NCBI GenBank assembly: GCA_023433185.1
Contig: JAEZEN010000342.1
Span: forward strand, 1-7,334
Direction of reading: 5' to 3'
Length of the DNA stretch: 7,334 nucleotides
Source: Pseudomonadota bacterium
Lineage (GTDB): Bacteria > Pseudomonadota > Alphaproteobacteria > Rhizobiales > Kaistiaceae
The position numbers were made by a program, and so were the translations under genes. The stretch's first letter is position 1; each line of letters begins with the position of its first letter. The notes below the pieces were generated by a model. That model was not told the origin of the DNA. It did no database searches and saw only the letters and a program-made list of their open reading frames with translations. This document shows positions 1-6,394 of this stretch, piece after piece.

Positions 1-35
1 CGGGTGCTGGTCGGAGGCGCGGCGGTGTCGGTCAT
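1..35 (-). CDS. Start of a downstream gene, probably the sugar ABC permease (partial)
   Basis: An ATG at 35-33 overlaps the TGA stop of the ATPase gene (34-32) in the ATGA arrangement typical of translationally coupled genes. The eleven full codons left in the window read MTDTAAPPTST, a polar N-terminus with no recognisable domain. In ribose-type ABC operons the ATPase gene is commonly followed by the RbsC-like membrane permease, and no permease for this system appears elsewhere in the window. That identification comes from gene order only; the visible residues do not prove it. The gene runs off the left edge. Confidence 0.55.
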   Translation of the reverse strand, partial: MTDTAAPPTST

Positions 36-1570
36 GGATGGGTCTCGCTGGCGCTCGCCGAGGTCGGCGGTTCGCCGGTATTGATGACGTGAAGGAGCGT
101 GTGGTCGTCGACGCCCTTGAGCTCGGCGGCGATCCGTCCCTGGTAGAACACGACGATGCGGTCGCAGAGTCCGACCAGTTCGGGCAGTTCGGTGGAGGAG
201 AACAGGACGATGCCGCCGTCGGCCGCCATCCGGCGGATGAGGGTATAGATCTCGCGCTTGGCGCCGACGTCGACACCGCGCGTCGGATCATCGAGCAGGA
301 AGACCTTCGGCCCGATCTCGAGCCACTTGCCGATCACCACCTTCTGCTGGTTGCCGCCCGACAGCTGGTTGGCGAGCGTCCAGGGCGACCGTGCCTTGAT
401 CTTGAGGTTGTCGATCTGGCGCTGGGCCCGGGCATAGGCGGGGCCGGTGCGGAACAGCCAGGAGCCGCCGGTCCGGGCACCGACGAAGACCTGGCTGATA
501 TTGAAAAGTATGCTCTTCTCGAGCATCAGCCCGTTGCGGCGCCGATCGGCAGGCACGAGGCAGACGCCGCGCCGCGCCGCCTGGGTCGGGCTGCGCGGCA
601 GGCCCTTCCGGTCGGGGAAGGTCACCTCGCCGGCGCGGGCCTTCTGGGTGCCGAAGAGGATCGCGAGCAGCGCCGACGCGCCGGAGCCCTCGAGCCCGGC
701 GAGGCCGATGACCTCGCCGGCCCCGGCAGTCAGGTCGATGCCCTTCAGGGCCCCGCCGGCAAGGCCGTTGATCACGATCCGCTCGTCGGCACGACCATGC
801 TTCGGCGGCAGGGGGGGCGGGAACAGCGCATCGTGCTGGACGCCGATCATCCCCTCGATGACCTCGGGGATGGTGAGGTCGGCGCGATCCCTGGTCAGCA
901 CATCGCGGCCGTTGCGGGTGATCGTCACCCGGTCGGAAATGGCGAACACCTCCTCGAGGCGGTGCGAGACGTAGAGCATGGTGTGGCCGCGCTCGCGGAG
1001 CGAACGGAGGACGGCGAAGAGCCGTTGCGTCTCGCGCTCGTTCAGCGCCGAGTTGGGCTCGTCGAGGATGATGAGCTGCGGCTCCTCGAGGAGCACGCGG
1101 GCGAGCTCGACCAGCTGACGCTCGCCGATGGTGAGCAGGCCGACGGGCGCATGGACGTCGACATGGAGGCCGAGACGCTCCAGCAGGTCGCGGCTGTCCG
1201 CCTCCATCCGCCGCCGCGAGACGATACCGAAGGCCGACGGCTCGCGGTTGACGTAGAGGTTGGCGAGCACCGAGCGCTCGGGGAAGAGGCTGAGCTCCTG
1301 GTAGACGATGCCGATGCCGCGCTTGCGCGCCGCGTTCGGACTGTCGAGCGTCACGGTCTCGCCGGCGATGCGGATGGTGCCGGAATCGGGATGCACTGCA
1401 CCGGCGAGGATCTTCATCATCGTCGACTTGCCGGCGCCATTCTCGCCGACGACGGCATGAACCGTGCCGCGCTCGACGGTCAGGTTCATGCCGGCCAGCG
1501 CCACGACGCCGCCGTAGCGCTTGGTCAGGTCGCGGACCTCGATGAGCGTGTCGCCCGGCATTTCCCGCAT
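32..1570 (-). CDS. Sugar ABC transporter ATP-binding protein (RbsA/MglA-like, two ABC domains)
   Basis: Cytoplasmic ATPase that would power import of the sugar delivered by the binding protein encoded just upstream. At 512 aa it has the normal length for a fused two-domain sugar ATPase. Domain 1 has an intact Walker A (GENGAGKST, 42-50), Q-loop Q91, a variant signature LTIGERQ (146-152), Walker B with catalytic E171 (DEPNSAL, Asn in place of the usual Thr) and H203. Domain 2 has a P-loop without lysine (GLEGSGAS, 292-299), VPADR (339-343) where the family usually has PEDR, a canonical LSGGNQQK (403-410) and LLDDPTRGVD with D428 at the catalytic-Glu position. One composite ATP site is therefore intact and the other degenerate. 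ATG 1570 has GAGGA only one base upstream; the second ATG at 1561 (ten bases from GAGGA) is equally likely. The substrate cannot be read from the sequence. Confidence 0.95.
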   Translation of the reverse strand: MREMPGDTLIEVRDLTKRYGGVVALAGMNLTVERGTVHAVVGENGAGKSTMMKILAGAVHPDSGTIRIAGETVTLDSPNAARKRGIGIVYQELSLFPERSVLANLYVNREPSAFGIVSRRRMEADSRDLLERLGLHVDVHAPVGLLTIGERQLVELARVLLEEPQLIILDEPNSALNERETQRLFAVLRSLRERGHTMLYVSHRLEEVFAISDRVTITRNGRDVLTRDRADLTIPEVIEGMIGVQHDALFPPPLPPKHGRADERIVINGLAGGALKGIDLTAGAGEVIGLAGLEGSGASALLAILFGTQKARAGEVTFPDRKGLPRSPTQAARRGVCLVPADRRRNGLMLEKSILFNISQVFVGARTGGSWLFRTGPAYARAQRQIDNLKIKARSPWTLANQLSGGNQQKVVIGKWLEIGPKVFLLDDPTRGVDVGAKREIYTLIRRMAADGGIVLFSSTELPELVGLCDRIVVFYQGRIAAELKGVDDHTLLHVINTGEPPTSASASETHP

Positions 1571-1580
1571 GTCCTCATGA

Positions 1581-1611
1581 GAGGAGGGCGATCCGGCGGA
1601 CCGCCCTCCCC
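1581..1611 (-). promoter_or_regulatory. Intercistronic stem-loop between binding-protein and ATPase genes
   Basis: In the minus-strand transcript, arms 1611-1598 and 1594-1581 pair over 14 bp (12 Watson-Crick, two G-U) around a GCC loop at 1597-1595. It starts 26 bases after the binding-protein stop and ends 10 bases before the ATPase ATG at 1570. No U-run follows, so a classical intrinsic terminator is unlikely. In solute-binding-protein operons such as malE-malF, stem-loops at this place stabilise the upstream mRNA and lower downstream expression; the same role is inferred here. It also lies close to the ATPase ribosome binding site. Confidence 0.7.
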
Positions 1612-1637
1612 AGTATGACCCGATGGCTCGACCGTTG

Positions 1638-2699
1638 CTATTCGGCCTCGGCCTCGATCGGCTGACGCGCCGCGGTCGGATCGGCCTGCACCTTCTCGCT
1701 CCAGGCCTTGTAGTACTCCGTGGTGGCCGCCGGGTCGCCGGCGAGGCGGATCGCCTCCTCGAAGCTGATCGCCGGCAGGCCGTTGCCCATGTCGACCGAA
1801 TCGGCGGTCACGATCTGGGCGCCGGCATCGTAGAAGCCGACCTCGAGCGGCTTGTCGTTCCTGATCGCATCGACCATCAGCGCGATCGGCAGGTAGCCCT
1901 GCACGAAGGCGCTCTGGCCGATCGACACATAGGCGTGGCCGTCCTGGATCGCCTTGAGGTTCGGCTCGGTCAGGTCGTAGCCACCGGCCACGAACTTGTC
2001 GCCGACGGCGGCATTGAGCTTGCCGAGGCTCGCGATGTCCGGCGCGCAGAGGCCGATCATCGCCACCGCGTCGGGATTGGCGGCATAGAGCTGCTCCCAG
2101 CGATTGTAGTTCTCGACCTCGGAGACCTTCACGTCGTACGGCCCGAGCACGTTGAGGCCGGGCGCCGCCTTCAGCGATTCCTGGACGCCCTGAGAGCGGT
2201 TCTCGAGCACCTGGATGCCGGGGAAGCAGATGCCGAGGATGACGGTGCCGGTAGCATCGGCGCCACCGAGCTTCTCGACGATCATCCGGCCGAGGACGCG
2301 GCCGCTCTCGACCGACTTCTCGCCGACATAGGGCGCGTTGATCGCCGTCGACAGCGTGTTGAACTGGACGATCTTGACGCCCGCGTCGACGAGCTCGTTG
2401 AGGCCCCGCACCATGCCCTCGCCCTGGATCGAGGTGGCGACGCCCTGGGCGCCGGCATTGGCGAAGTTCTGGGTGAGCTTGAGCTGGCCCTCCGCCTGGC
2501 TGCCCGGCTGCTGGGCGACGGCGAGATCGACGCCGAGATCCGCGGCGGCGGCCTGGGCACCGTCGATGATCTGCTGGATGAACGGGTTGCCCTGGGCGTG
2601 GGTCACGAAGCCGAGGCTGATGTCCTCGGCGCTGGCCGGCGCGATCGCGGCGGCGGAGGCGAGCAGCGATGCCGCCAGCAGTCCCTTCACTTTTGTCAC
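1638..2699 (-). CDS. Periplasmic sugar-binding protein of an ABC transporter
   Basis: Solute receptor of 353 aa, the usual size for the ribose/galactose type (Peripla_BP_4, type 1 periplasmic fold). A Sec signal peptide is clear: MTKVK, a hydrophobic Leu/Ala stretch (7-20) and a likely cut after ASA at residue 24; no lipobox cysteine is present. The mature protein starts EDISLGFVTHAQGNPF, matching the family's first strand and ligand-contact loop. Later segments such as KIVQFNTLS and VAGGYDL fit the hinge-bordering strands. The start is a GTG at 2699-2697, supported by a good ribosome binding site and by the signal peptide beginning directly after it. The C-terminus ends in acidic EAEAE. The gene lies 87 bases after the dehydrogenase and 67 bases before the ATPase, so it belongs to the same operon. 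The ligand is probably a sugar or polyol, but its identity is open. Confidence 0.93.
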   Translation of the reverse strand: MTKVKGLLAASLLASAAAIAPASAEDISLGFVTHAQGNPFIQQIIDGAQAAAADLGVDLAVAQQPGSQAEGQLKLTQNFANAGAQGVATSIQGEGMVRGLNELVDAGVKIVQFNTLSTAINAPYVGEKSVESGRVLGRMIVEKLGGADATGTVILGICFPGIQVLENRSQGVQESLKAAPGLNVLGPYDVKVSEVENYNRWEQLYAANPDAVAMIGLCAPDIASLGKLNAAVGDKFVAGGYDLTEPNLKAIQDGHAYVSIGQSAFVQGYLPIALMVDAIRNDKPLEVGFYDAGAQIVTADSVDMGNGLPAISFEEAIRLAGDPAATTEYYKAWSEKVQADPTAARQPIEAEAE

Positions 2700-2705
2700 G
2701 GTCGT

Positions 2706-2714
2706 CTTCCTCCC
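2706..2714 (-). promoter_or_regulatory. Ribosome binding site deciding the GTG start of the binding protein
   Basis: Reading on the minus strand, GGGAGGAAG lies six bases before the GTG at 2699. It is among the best Shine-Dalgarno matches in the window and settles the non-ATG start, in keeping with the high output expected of a binding-protein gene. Confidence 0.75.
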
Positions 2715-2786
2715 GAATGTGTTGTGCTTGCTTTCCGTACCACCGCCGGCATGGCGGACATCCGCCCCGCCGCCGCCTTCCCACGA

Positions 2787-3554
2787 TCAGACCGCGGTAA
2801 GACCTCCGTCGACCGTGATGAACGACCCCGTCATGTAGGATGCGTCATCGGAAGCGAGGAACGCGATCGCCCCGGCGATCTCGTCCGGCTCCGCCCCGCG
2901 CCGCATCGGAATGTTCTTGACGTTCCACTCGTAGACCGCGGGGTCCGCAACCAGCTCGCGGACGAGCGGCGACAGCGTGAAACCCGGGATCACGACATTG
3001 ACCCGAATGCCCTCGCCGGCATGATCCACGGCCATGACACGGGCGAGGGCATGGACGCCGCCCTTGCTCGACGAATAGGCGATGCTGGCCGGGGTCACGC
3101 CGAGGATCGCCGTGGGCGAGCCGGTGATCACCACCGATCCGGCCCCCGCGGTCGCCCTGATCGCGGCGACGCCGTGCTTGCAGGCGAGATACATGCCGGT
3201 GAGGTTGGAGCTGACCATCTCGTCCCACACCGCCTTCGGCAGCGTGTCGACCTTGCCGTCGCGCTCGGCCGAGAAGACACCCGCGTTGGACACGAGGATG
3301 TCGAGCCGGCCGAAGCCGTCGACCACCGCCTTGAAGGCCGCCGCGACGTCTTCCTCCCTGCCGACATCGGCCGTCACGGCCATGGCGGTGCCGCCGGCCG
3401 CGACAATCCCGGCGCACGTCGCCTCGGCGGCGTCACGCTTCCAGTCGATGACCGCCAGCGTGCAACCTTCCTCGGCAAGCCGGCGCGCGGCGGACTGGCC
3501 GATACCCGACCCGGCACCGGTGACCGCAGCCACCTTGCCCTTCAACCCGCGCAT
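2787..3554 (-). CDS. SDR-family NAD(P)-dependent oxidoreductase
   Basis: Classical short-chain dehydrogenase/reductase of 255 aa, a single Rossmann domain acting in the cytoplasm. Visible: cofactor loop TGAGSGIG (12-19); acidic D37 after the second strand, favouring NAD(H) over NADP(H); D63; NAG (90-92); and the tetrad N117, S146, Y160, K164 with the YxxxK spacing. IPGF (189-192) and the C-terminal MTGSFITVDGG are also standard. The start is set at ATG 3554: it has GGGAGGAGG just upstream and begins MRGLKGKVAAVTGAG as the family does. An in-frame ATG at 3599 would add 15 unrelated residues and lies inside the predicted promoter. It is first gene of the sugar-uptake operon, so it probably oxidises the imported sugar, polyol or a derivative. 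The substrate is unknown; many such proteins are misnamed 3-oxoacyl-ACP reductase (FabG), which I consider less likely here. Confidence 0.93.
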   Translation of the reverse strand: MRGLKGKVAAVTGAGSGIGQSAARRLAEEGCTLAVIDWKRDAAEATCAGIVAAGGTAMAVTADVGREEDVAAAFKAVVDGFGRLDILVSNAGVFSAERDGKVDTLPKAVWDEMVSSNLTGMYLACKHGVAAIRATAGAGSVVITGSPTAILGVTPASIAYSSSKGGVHALARVMAVDHAGEGIRVNVVIPGFTLSPLVRELVADPAVYEWNVKNIPMRRGAEPDEIAGAIAFLASDDASYMTGSFITVDGGLTAV

Positions 3555-3557
3555 CGG

Positions 3558-3566
3558 CCTCCTCCC
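3558..3566 (-). promoter_or_regulatory. Ribosome binding site fixing the SDR start at 3554
   Basis: Minus-strand GGGAGGAGG sits three bases before the ATG at 3554 (six if the GGGAGG core is used). It supports this ATG over the in-frame one at 3599. Confidence 0.75.
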
Positions 3567-3584
3567 AAAGGTCGCAAGCCCGCG

Positions 3585-3612
3585 ATGGTATCGTTTCAAA
3601 AAGCAGAGTCAA
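3585..3612 (-). promoter_or_regulatory. Predicted sigma70-type promoter of the SDR-sugar ABC operon
   Basis: On the minus strand a -35 box TTGACT (3612-3607, 5 of 6 to consensus) and a -10 box TACCAT (3590-3585, 4 of 6) are separated by 16 bases. Transcription would start near 3579, giving a leader of about 25 bases that carries the ribosome binding site before ATG 3554. The spacer contains TTGAAACGAT, which resembles a LacI-family operator, so a repressor bound there would block RNA polymerase. This is inferred from motif quality and position only. Confidence 0.5.
3590..3599 (-). repeat. Operator-like direct repeat, promoter-proximal copy (TTGAAACGAT)
   Basis: Minus-strand TTGAAACGAT lies between the predicted -35 and -10 boxes, ending on the first base of the -10. 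An exact second copy lies 108 bases upstream at 3698-3707. The central CG with a TTGAAA half-site resembles LacI-family operators, though the other half-site (ATACCA) matches only partly. No regulator gene is in the window, so the binding protein is unknown. Confidence 0.4.
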
Positions 3613-3697
3613 GGAGCGATAGGAGGGATATCCATCATGCTATTTCGACTGCCGTAACAAGCACTTGCAGCATGGCACCCCTACCGCCCCCCGCTTG

Positions 3698-3707
3698 ATC
3701 GTTTCAA
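3698..3707 (-). repeat. Operator-like direct repeat, upstream copy (TTGAAACGAT)
   Basis: Second exact copy of the 10-mer, three bases downstream of the stop of the EamA transporter gene. In forward orientation its surroundings read TTGATCGTTTCAA, with TTGA/TCAA inverted arms. Lying upstream of the promoter, it could be an auxiliary operator for looping or a binding site for an activator. Chance is possible for one 10-mer pair, but both copies sit in the same 156-base gap. Confidence 0.35.
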
Positions 3708-3710
3708 TCC

Positions 3711-4589
3711 TCACCCGTATCGCTGCAGGCGGGCGAGAGACGCCCCCGCAGCGACGATCATCGTCACGCCGAGAAGCGTCCAGGCGTCCGGAACCGTGTC
3801 GAAGAAGACGATGCCGACGCCCGTCGCGGCGACGATCTGGACATAGGCGAACGGGGCGAGGACCCCGGCCGGGGCGAAGGCGAAGGCCTGGATCATCAGG
3901 TACTGGGCGAGGCCGAAGACCAGGCCCAGCGCCACCACGAGGCCCCAGGCGGTCGCCGACACCGGCTCCCAGGTGAGGATGGCAAGCGGCGTCGCGATCA
4001 CGCTGCCGGTCACCAGCGTCCACGCGAGCGTTGTGCTGGGCCGCTCGCCACGGTTGGCGAGGCCGCGGGTCATGATCTGGTAGAAGGTGTAGAACGCCGC
4101 GCCGGCCAGCGGGAACAGTGCGTAGACCGAGACATGGCCGAAACCGGGACGCGCGACGATCAGCACCGCCGCGAAGCCGACGATCACGCCGATCCAGCTC
4201 GCCCGATGGACCCGTTCGCCGAGCAGCGGGCCGGCGAGGGCGACAACCGCGAACGGCGAGGAGAAGAGGATGACAGTCGCCTCGGCAAGCGGTAGGTGGC
4301 GGACGCCGAGGACCATTGAGACGCTGACCCCGATCGGCATGAGCCCGCGCAGGATCTGGTGTCGGAGACTCGTCGTCGCGAACAGCGTGCGCCGCTCAAG
4401 GGCAGGCGTCAGGAGGATGATCAGCGGTAGGGCGATGGCGTAGCGCGCCCAGACGATCTGCCAGACGGACTGCGTATCGGCGAGGGCCTTGCTCAAGCCG
4501 TCAACCACGGCGAAGACGGTCGCCGAGAGCGTGACGAGAGCGATGCCGCGAAGCGTGGCGGGCGTGGCGGGTGTCGGCACGGGTGGCAT
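3711..4589 (-). CDS. EamA/DMT-family membrane transporter
   Basis: Inner-membrane protein of 292 aa, the standard length for drug/metabolite transporters with two EamA repeats and ten helices. Hydrophobic segments fall roughly at 14-33, 42-60, 80-96, 102-123, 130-146, 154-173, 188-205, 213-231, 238-260 and 268-286. Typical family pieces are LAEATVILFSSPF (101-113), GERV at the end of repeat 1, and APAGVLAPFAYVQIV (239-253) in repeat 2. The chosen ATG at 4589 puts the first helix about 13 residues in; no strong Shine-Dalgarno is visible (AAGAGGG lies about 20 bases upstream). It follows phnN by 47 bases on the same strand and is likely co-transcribed, but the family moves very diverse compounds (amino acids, riboflavin, S-adenosylmethionine and others), so a link with phosphonates is not established. 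Confidence 0.9.
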   Translation of the reverse strand: MPPVPTPATPATLRGIALVTLSATVFAVVDGLSKALADTQSVWQIVWARYAIALPLIILLTPALERRTLFATTSLRHQILRGLMPIGVSVSMVLGVRHLPLAEATVILFSSPFAVVALAGPLLGERVHRASWIGVIVGFAAVLIVARPGFGHVSVYALFPLAGAAFYTFYQIMTRGLANRGERPSTTLAWTLVTGSVIATPLAILTWEPVSATAWGLVVALGLVFGLAQYLMIQAFAFAPAGVLAPFAYVQIVAATGVGIVFFDTVPDAWTLLGVTMIVAAGASLARLQRYG

Positions 4590-4636
4590 CCGGCAGGACG
4601 GGGCAGCCCTCTTACCACGGGCCGGACGGATTGGCC

Positions 4637-5206
4637 TCAGCGATCGCCGGCGGTCGCCACGGCAGCCAGCAGCGCGCCGGCCGCATCGATGCAGCCGGCA
4701 TTGTCGATCATCACGACATCCGGGCCGGTCGGCGCATACGCTGCGGCTCGGGCGAGGCGCAGCGCGATGTCGCCGACCGCCTCGCGGTTTCGCCGGCGGA
4801 GACGCTCCGCGAGCACCTCGGGCGGCGCAGTCACGCCCGCGATCCGCACCGGGGGGAAGCGGTCCCGCGCCTCGTCGATGACGGCCCGCGAGACGTTGAC
4901 GACGACGTTCCGCCCGGCGGCGAGATCGGCGGCGATGGAGGCGGGAATCCCGTAGCCGAGCCCATGCGCCCGCCAGTGCAGGGCGAAGGCGCCCCGGGCC
5001 ACGGCCGCCTCGAACTCCGCCTCGGTCGCGACATCGTGGTCCTCGGCGCCGGCATCGGCCGCCCGCGTGACCCCGCGGCGGGGGAAGACGACAGCGGGAT
5101 CGGCGGCAAGGCTCTGCCGGCACCAGGCGATCAGCGAATCCTTGCCAGCCCCGCTCGGTCCGACGACCAGGACCAGCGTTCCGCGCCGGCCGTCCCCTTC
5201 GGCCAT
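4637..5206 (-). CDS. phnN: Ribose 1,5-bisphosphate phosphokinase PhnN
   Basis: Cytoplasmic kinase that phosphorylates ribose 1,5-bisphosphate with ATP to give PRPP, the last step by which the C-P lyase pathway returns the ribose carrier to central metabolism. The 189-aa length matches PhnN. Seen: Walker A GPSGAGKD (16-23), with Asp after the lysine as usual in PhnN where guanylate kinases have Ser/Thr; the TR and EDH residues (47-57) that guanylate-kinase-like folds use around the acceptor; FALHWRAHGLGYGIP (74-88); and the NVSR strand (104-107). The open frame extends far upstream, but those codons lie inside phnM in another frame; ATG 5206 lies eight bases after the phnM stop and starts MAEGDGRRGTLVLVVG, as expected. 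No strong Shine-Dalgarno is seen, so it is probably translated by coupling to phnM. Confidence 0.93.
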   Translation of the reverse strand: MAEGDGRRGTLVLVVGPSGAGKDSLIAWCRQSLAADPAVVFPRRGVTRAADAGAEDHDVATEAEFEAAVARGAFALHWRAHGLGYGIPASIAADLAAGRNVVVNVSRAVIDEARDRFPPVRIAGVTAPPEVLAERLRRRNREAVGDIALRLARAAAYAPTGPDVVMIDNAGCIDAAGALLAAVATAGDR

Positions 5207-5214
5207 CGTCCCGC

Positions 5215-6354
5215 TCAGACGACGCGGCGCCCGGTCCGCCACACGGCGCGGACCACCGGCACGGATTCGTGGAGATGGACCTGGACGAGATCGGCGCGAT
5301 GACCCTCGGCGATCACGCCGCGATCGTCGAGCCCGGCGACGGCGGCAGGATTGGCGCTGACCATGGCGACGGCGCGCGGCAGGCCGATGCCATCCCCGCC
5401 GGTGCCGATGAGGAACGTCGCGTGGACGAGGCTGAAGGGGAAATAGTCCGAGGAGAGCACGTCGAGCAGCCCGGACCGGACGAGGTCGCGGGCGGCGATG
5501 TTGCCGGAGTGCGAACCGCCGCGCACGATGTTGGGCGCCCCCATCAGGACCTTGAGACCGGCGGCATGCGAGGCTTCCGCCGCGTCCTGCGTCGTCGGGA
5601 ACTCGGCGAGGGTGACGCCGTGGTCGACGGCCTCGGCAACGTGGTCCTCGGTCGCGTCGTCGTGGCTTGCCAGGACGATGCCGCGCTCGCGCGCCATCCG
5701 CGCGATCGCCTCGCGGTTGGCCGCCGAGGACTTCTCGGCCTGCGCCTGGCGACGGACAATGAAGGCCTGGAGCTCCGCCTCGCTCATCGCCGACTTGCCC
5801 ATGTAGTACGCGCGGAAGGCGTCGAGCGAGGTGAACTGGCGCTGGCCCGGCGTGTGGTCCATCAGCGAGGCGATCCGGACGCGGCGGTCGTTCTCGAATG
5901 CGGCAAATCCCTCGAGCACGTCCGGCGCCGAGACCTCGCAACGCAGGTGAATGTAGTGCTCCGCGCGCAGCCGGCCGTGGCGCTGGCTCTCCTCGATCGC
6001 GCCGGCGAGCGTGCGCATGTCGTCCGGCTCGAGCTTGGGGTCCTCGTCCATGCCGACGCGGAGCGCGTCGAACACGGTGGTGATGCCCGAGGTCGCGATC
6101 TGGGCATCGTGGGCCTGCACAGCCGCCACCGGGTTCCAGCGCACGCGGGGTCGCGGCGCAAAGTGACCCTCGAGGTGGTCGGTGTGCAGTTCCACCAGCC
6201 CCGGGATCAGCCAGTCGCCATCGAGGTCGACGCCGCCATGGCCGGGACCGGGATCGTCGATGGCCACGATCTCGCCGCCGCGGACGACGATGTCGGCACG
6301 GACGACTTCGTCGCGGAGGACGACCCGGCCATTGCGGTAGACGGTCTCGGTCAT
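5215..6354 (-). CDS. phnM: Alpha-D-ribose 1-methylphosphonate 5-triphosphate diphosphatase PhnM
   Basis: Metal-dependent amidohydrolase-superfamily enzyme of the C-P lyase pathway. It removes diphosphate from alpha-D-ribose 1-alkylphosphonate 5-triphosphate, giving the 5-phosphate that PhnJ cleaves. The 379-aa length is normal. A short beta-rich N-terminal part (about 1-50) leads into the barrel with ELHTDHLEGHFAPRP (55-69), carrying the first metal ligands. Further family marks are the SGITTVFDA strand (89-97), LMDHTPGQRQF (164-174), ASHDD (229-233), MGAPNIVRGGSHSGN (271-285) and SSDY (301-304); the chain ends with a returning beta strand WRTGRRVV. It follows phnE by 40 bases (GAGA a few bases before the ATG) and precedes phnN by eight. 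The gene implies a full C-P lyase (phnG-L) elsewhere in the genome, since PhnM has no known substrate without it. Confidence 0.95.
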   Translation of the reverse strand: MTETVYRNGRVVLRDEVVRADIVVRGGEIVAIDDPGPGHGGVDLDGDWLIPGLVELHTDHLEGHFAPRPRVRWNPVAAVQAHDAQIATSGITTVFDALRVGMDEDPKLEPDDMRTLAGAIEESQRHGRLRAEHYIHLRCEVSAPDVLEGFAAFENDRRVRIASLMDHTPGQRQFTSLDAFRAYYMGKSAMSEAELQAFIVRRQAQAEKSSAANREAIARMARERGIVLASHDDATEDHVAEAVDHGVTLAEFPTTQDAAEASHAAGLKVLMGAPNIVRGGSHSGNIAARDLVRSGLLDVLSSDYFPFSLVHATFLIGTGGDGIGLPRAVAMVSANPAAVAGLDDRGVIAEGHRADLVQVHLHESVPVVRAVWRTGRRVV

Positions 6355-6394
6355 GGTGTCTCGATTTCGGAGTTTGCGTGGTGCGGCGTGCGTG

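Noticed and set aside
38..1618. Plus-strand open frame of 526 codons opposite the ATPase gene
   Set aside because: Shadow of the ATPase gene on the other strand; no recognisable family, motif or ribosome binding site.
2753..2766. Small inverted repeat GGCGG-N4-CCGCC between the SDR and binding-protein genes
   Set aside because: Only five stem pairs, easily expected by chance at this GC content, and no U-run; not enough to call a terminator or regulatory hairpin.
3555..3599. Longer SDR start at ATG 3599
   Set aside because: It would add 15 residues unlike the family and begins inside the predicted promoter, whereas ATG 3554 has a strong ribosome binding site and the normal N-terminus.
3611..3641. 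Mini open frame (ATG ATG GAT ATC...) in the gap before the SDR gene, as a leader peptide
   Set aside because: Nine codons, no ribosome binding site, and it lies upstream of the predicted transcription start.
1623..3698. Very long plus-strand open frame (691 codons) covering the binding-protein and SDR genes
   Set aside because: It lies antisense to two well-supported genes, crosses their intergenic gaps, and its translation is low-complexity and rich in Arg, Asp, Gly and Ala with no domain. Such frames are common opposite GC-rich genes.
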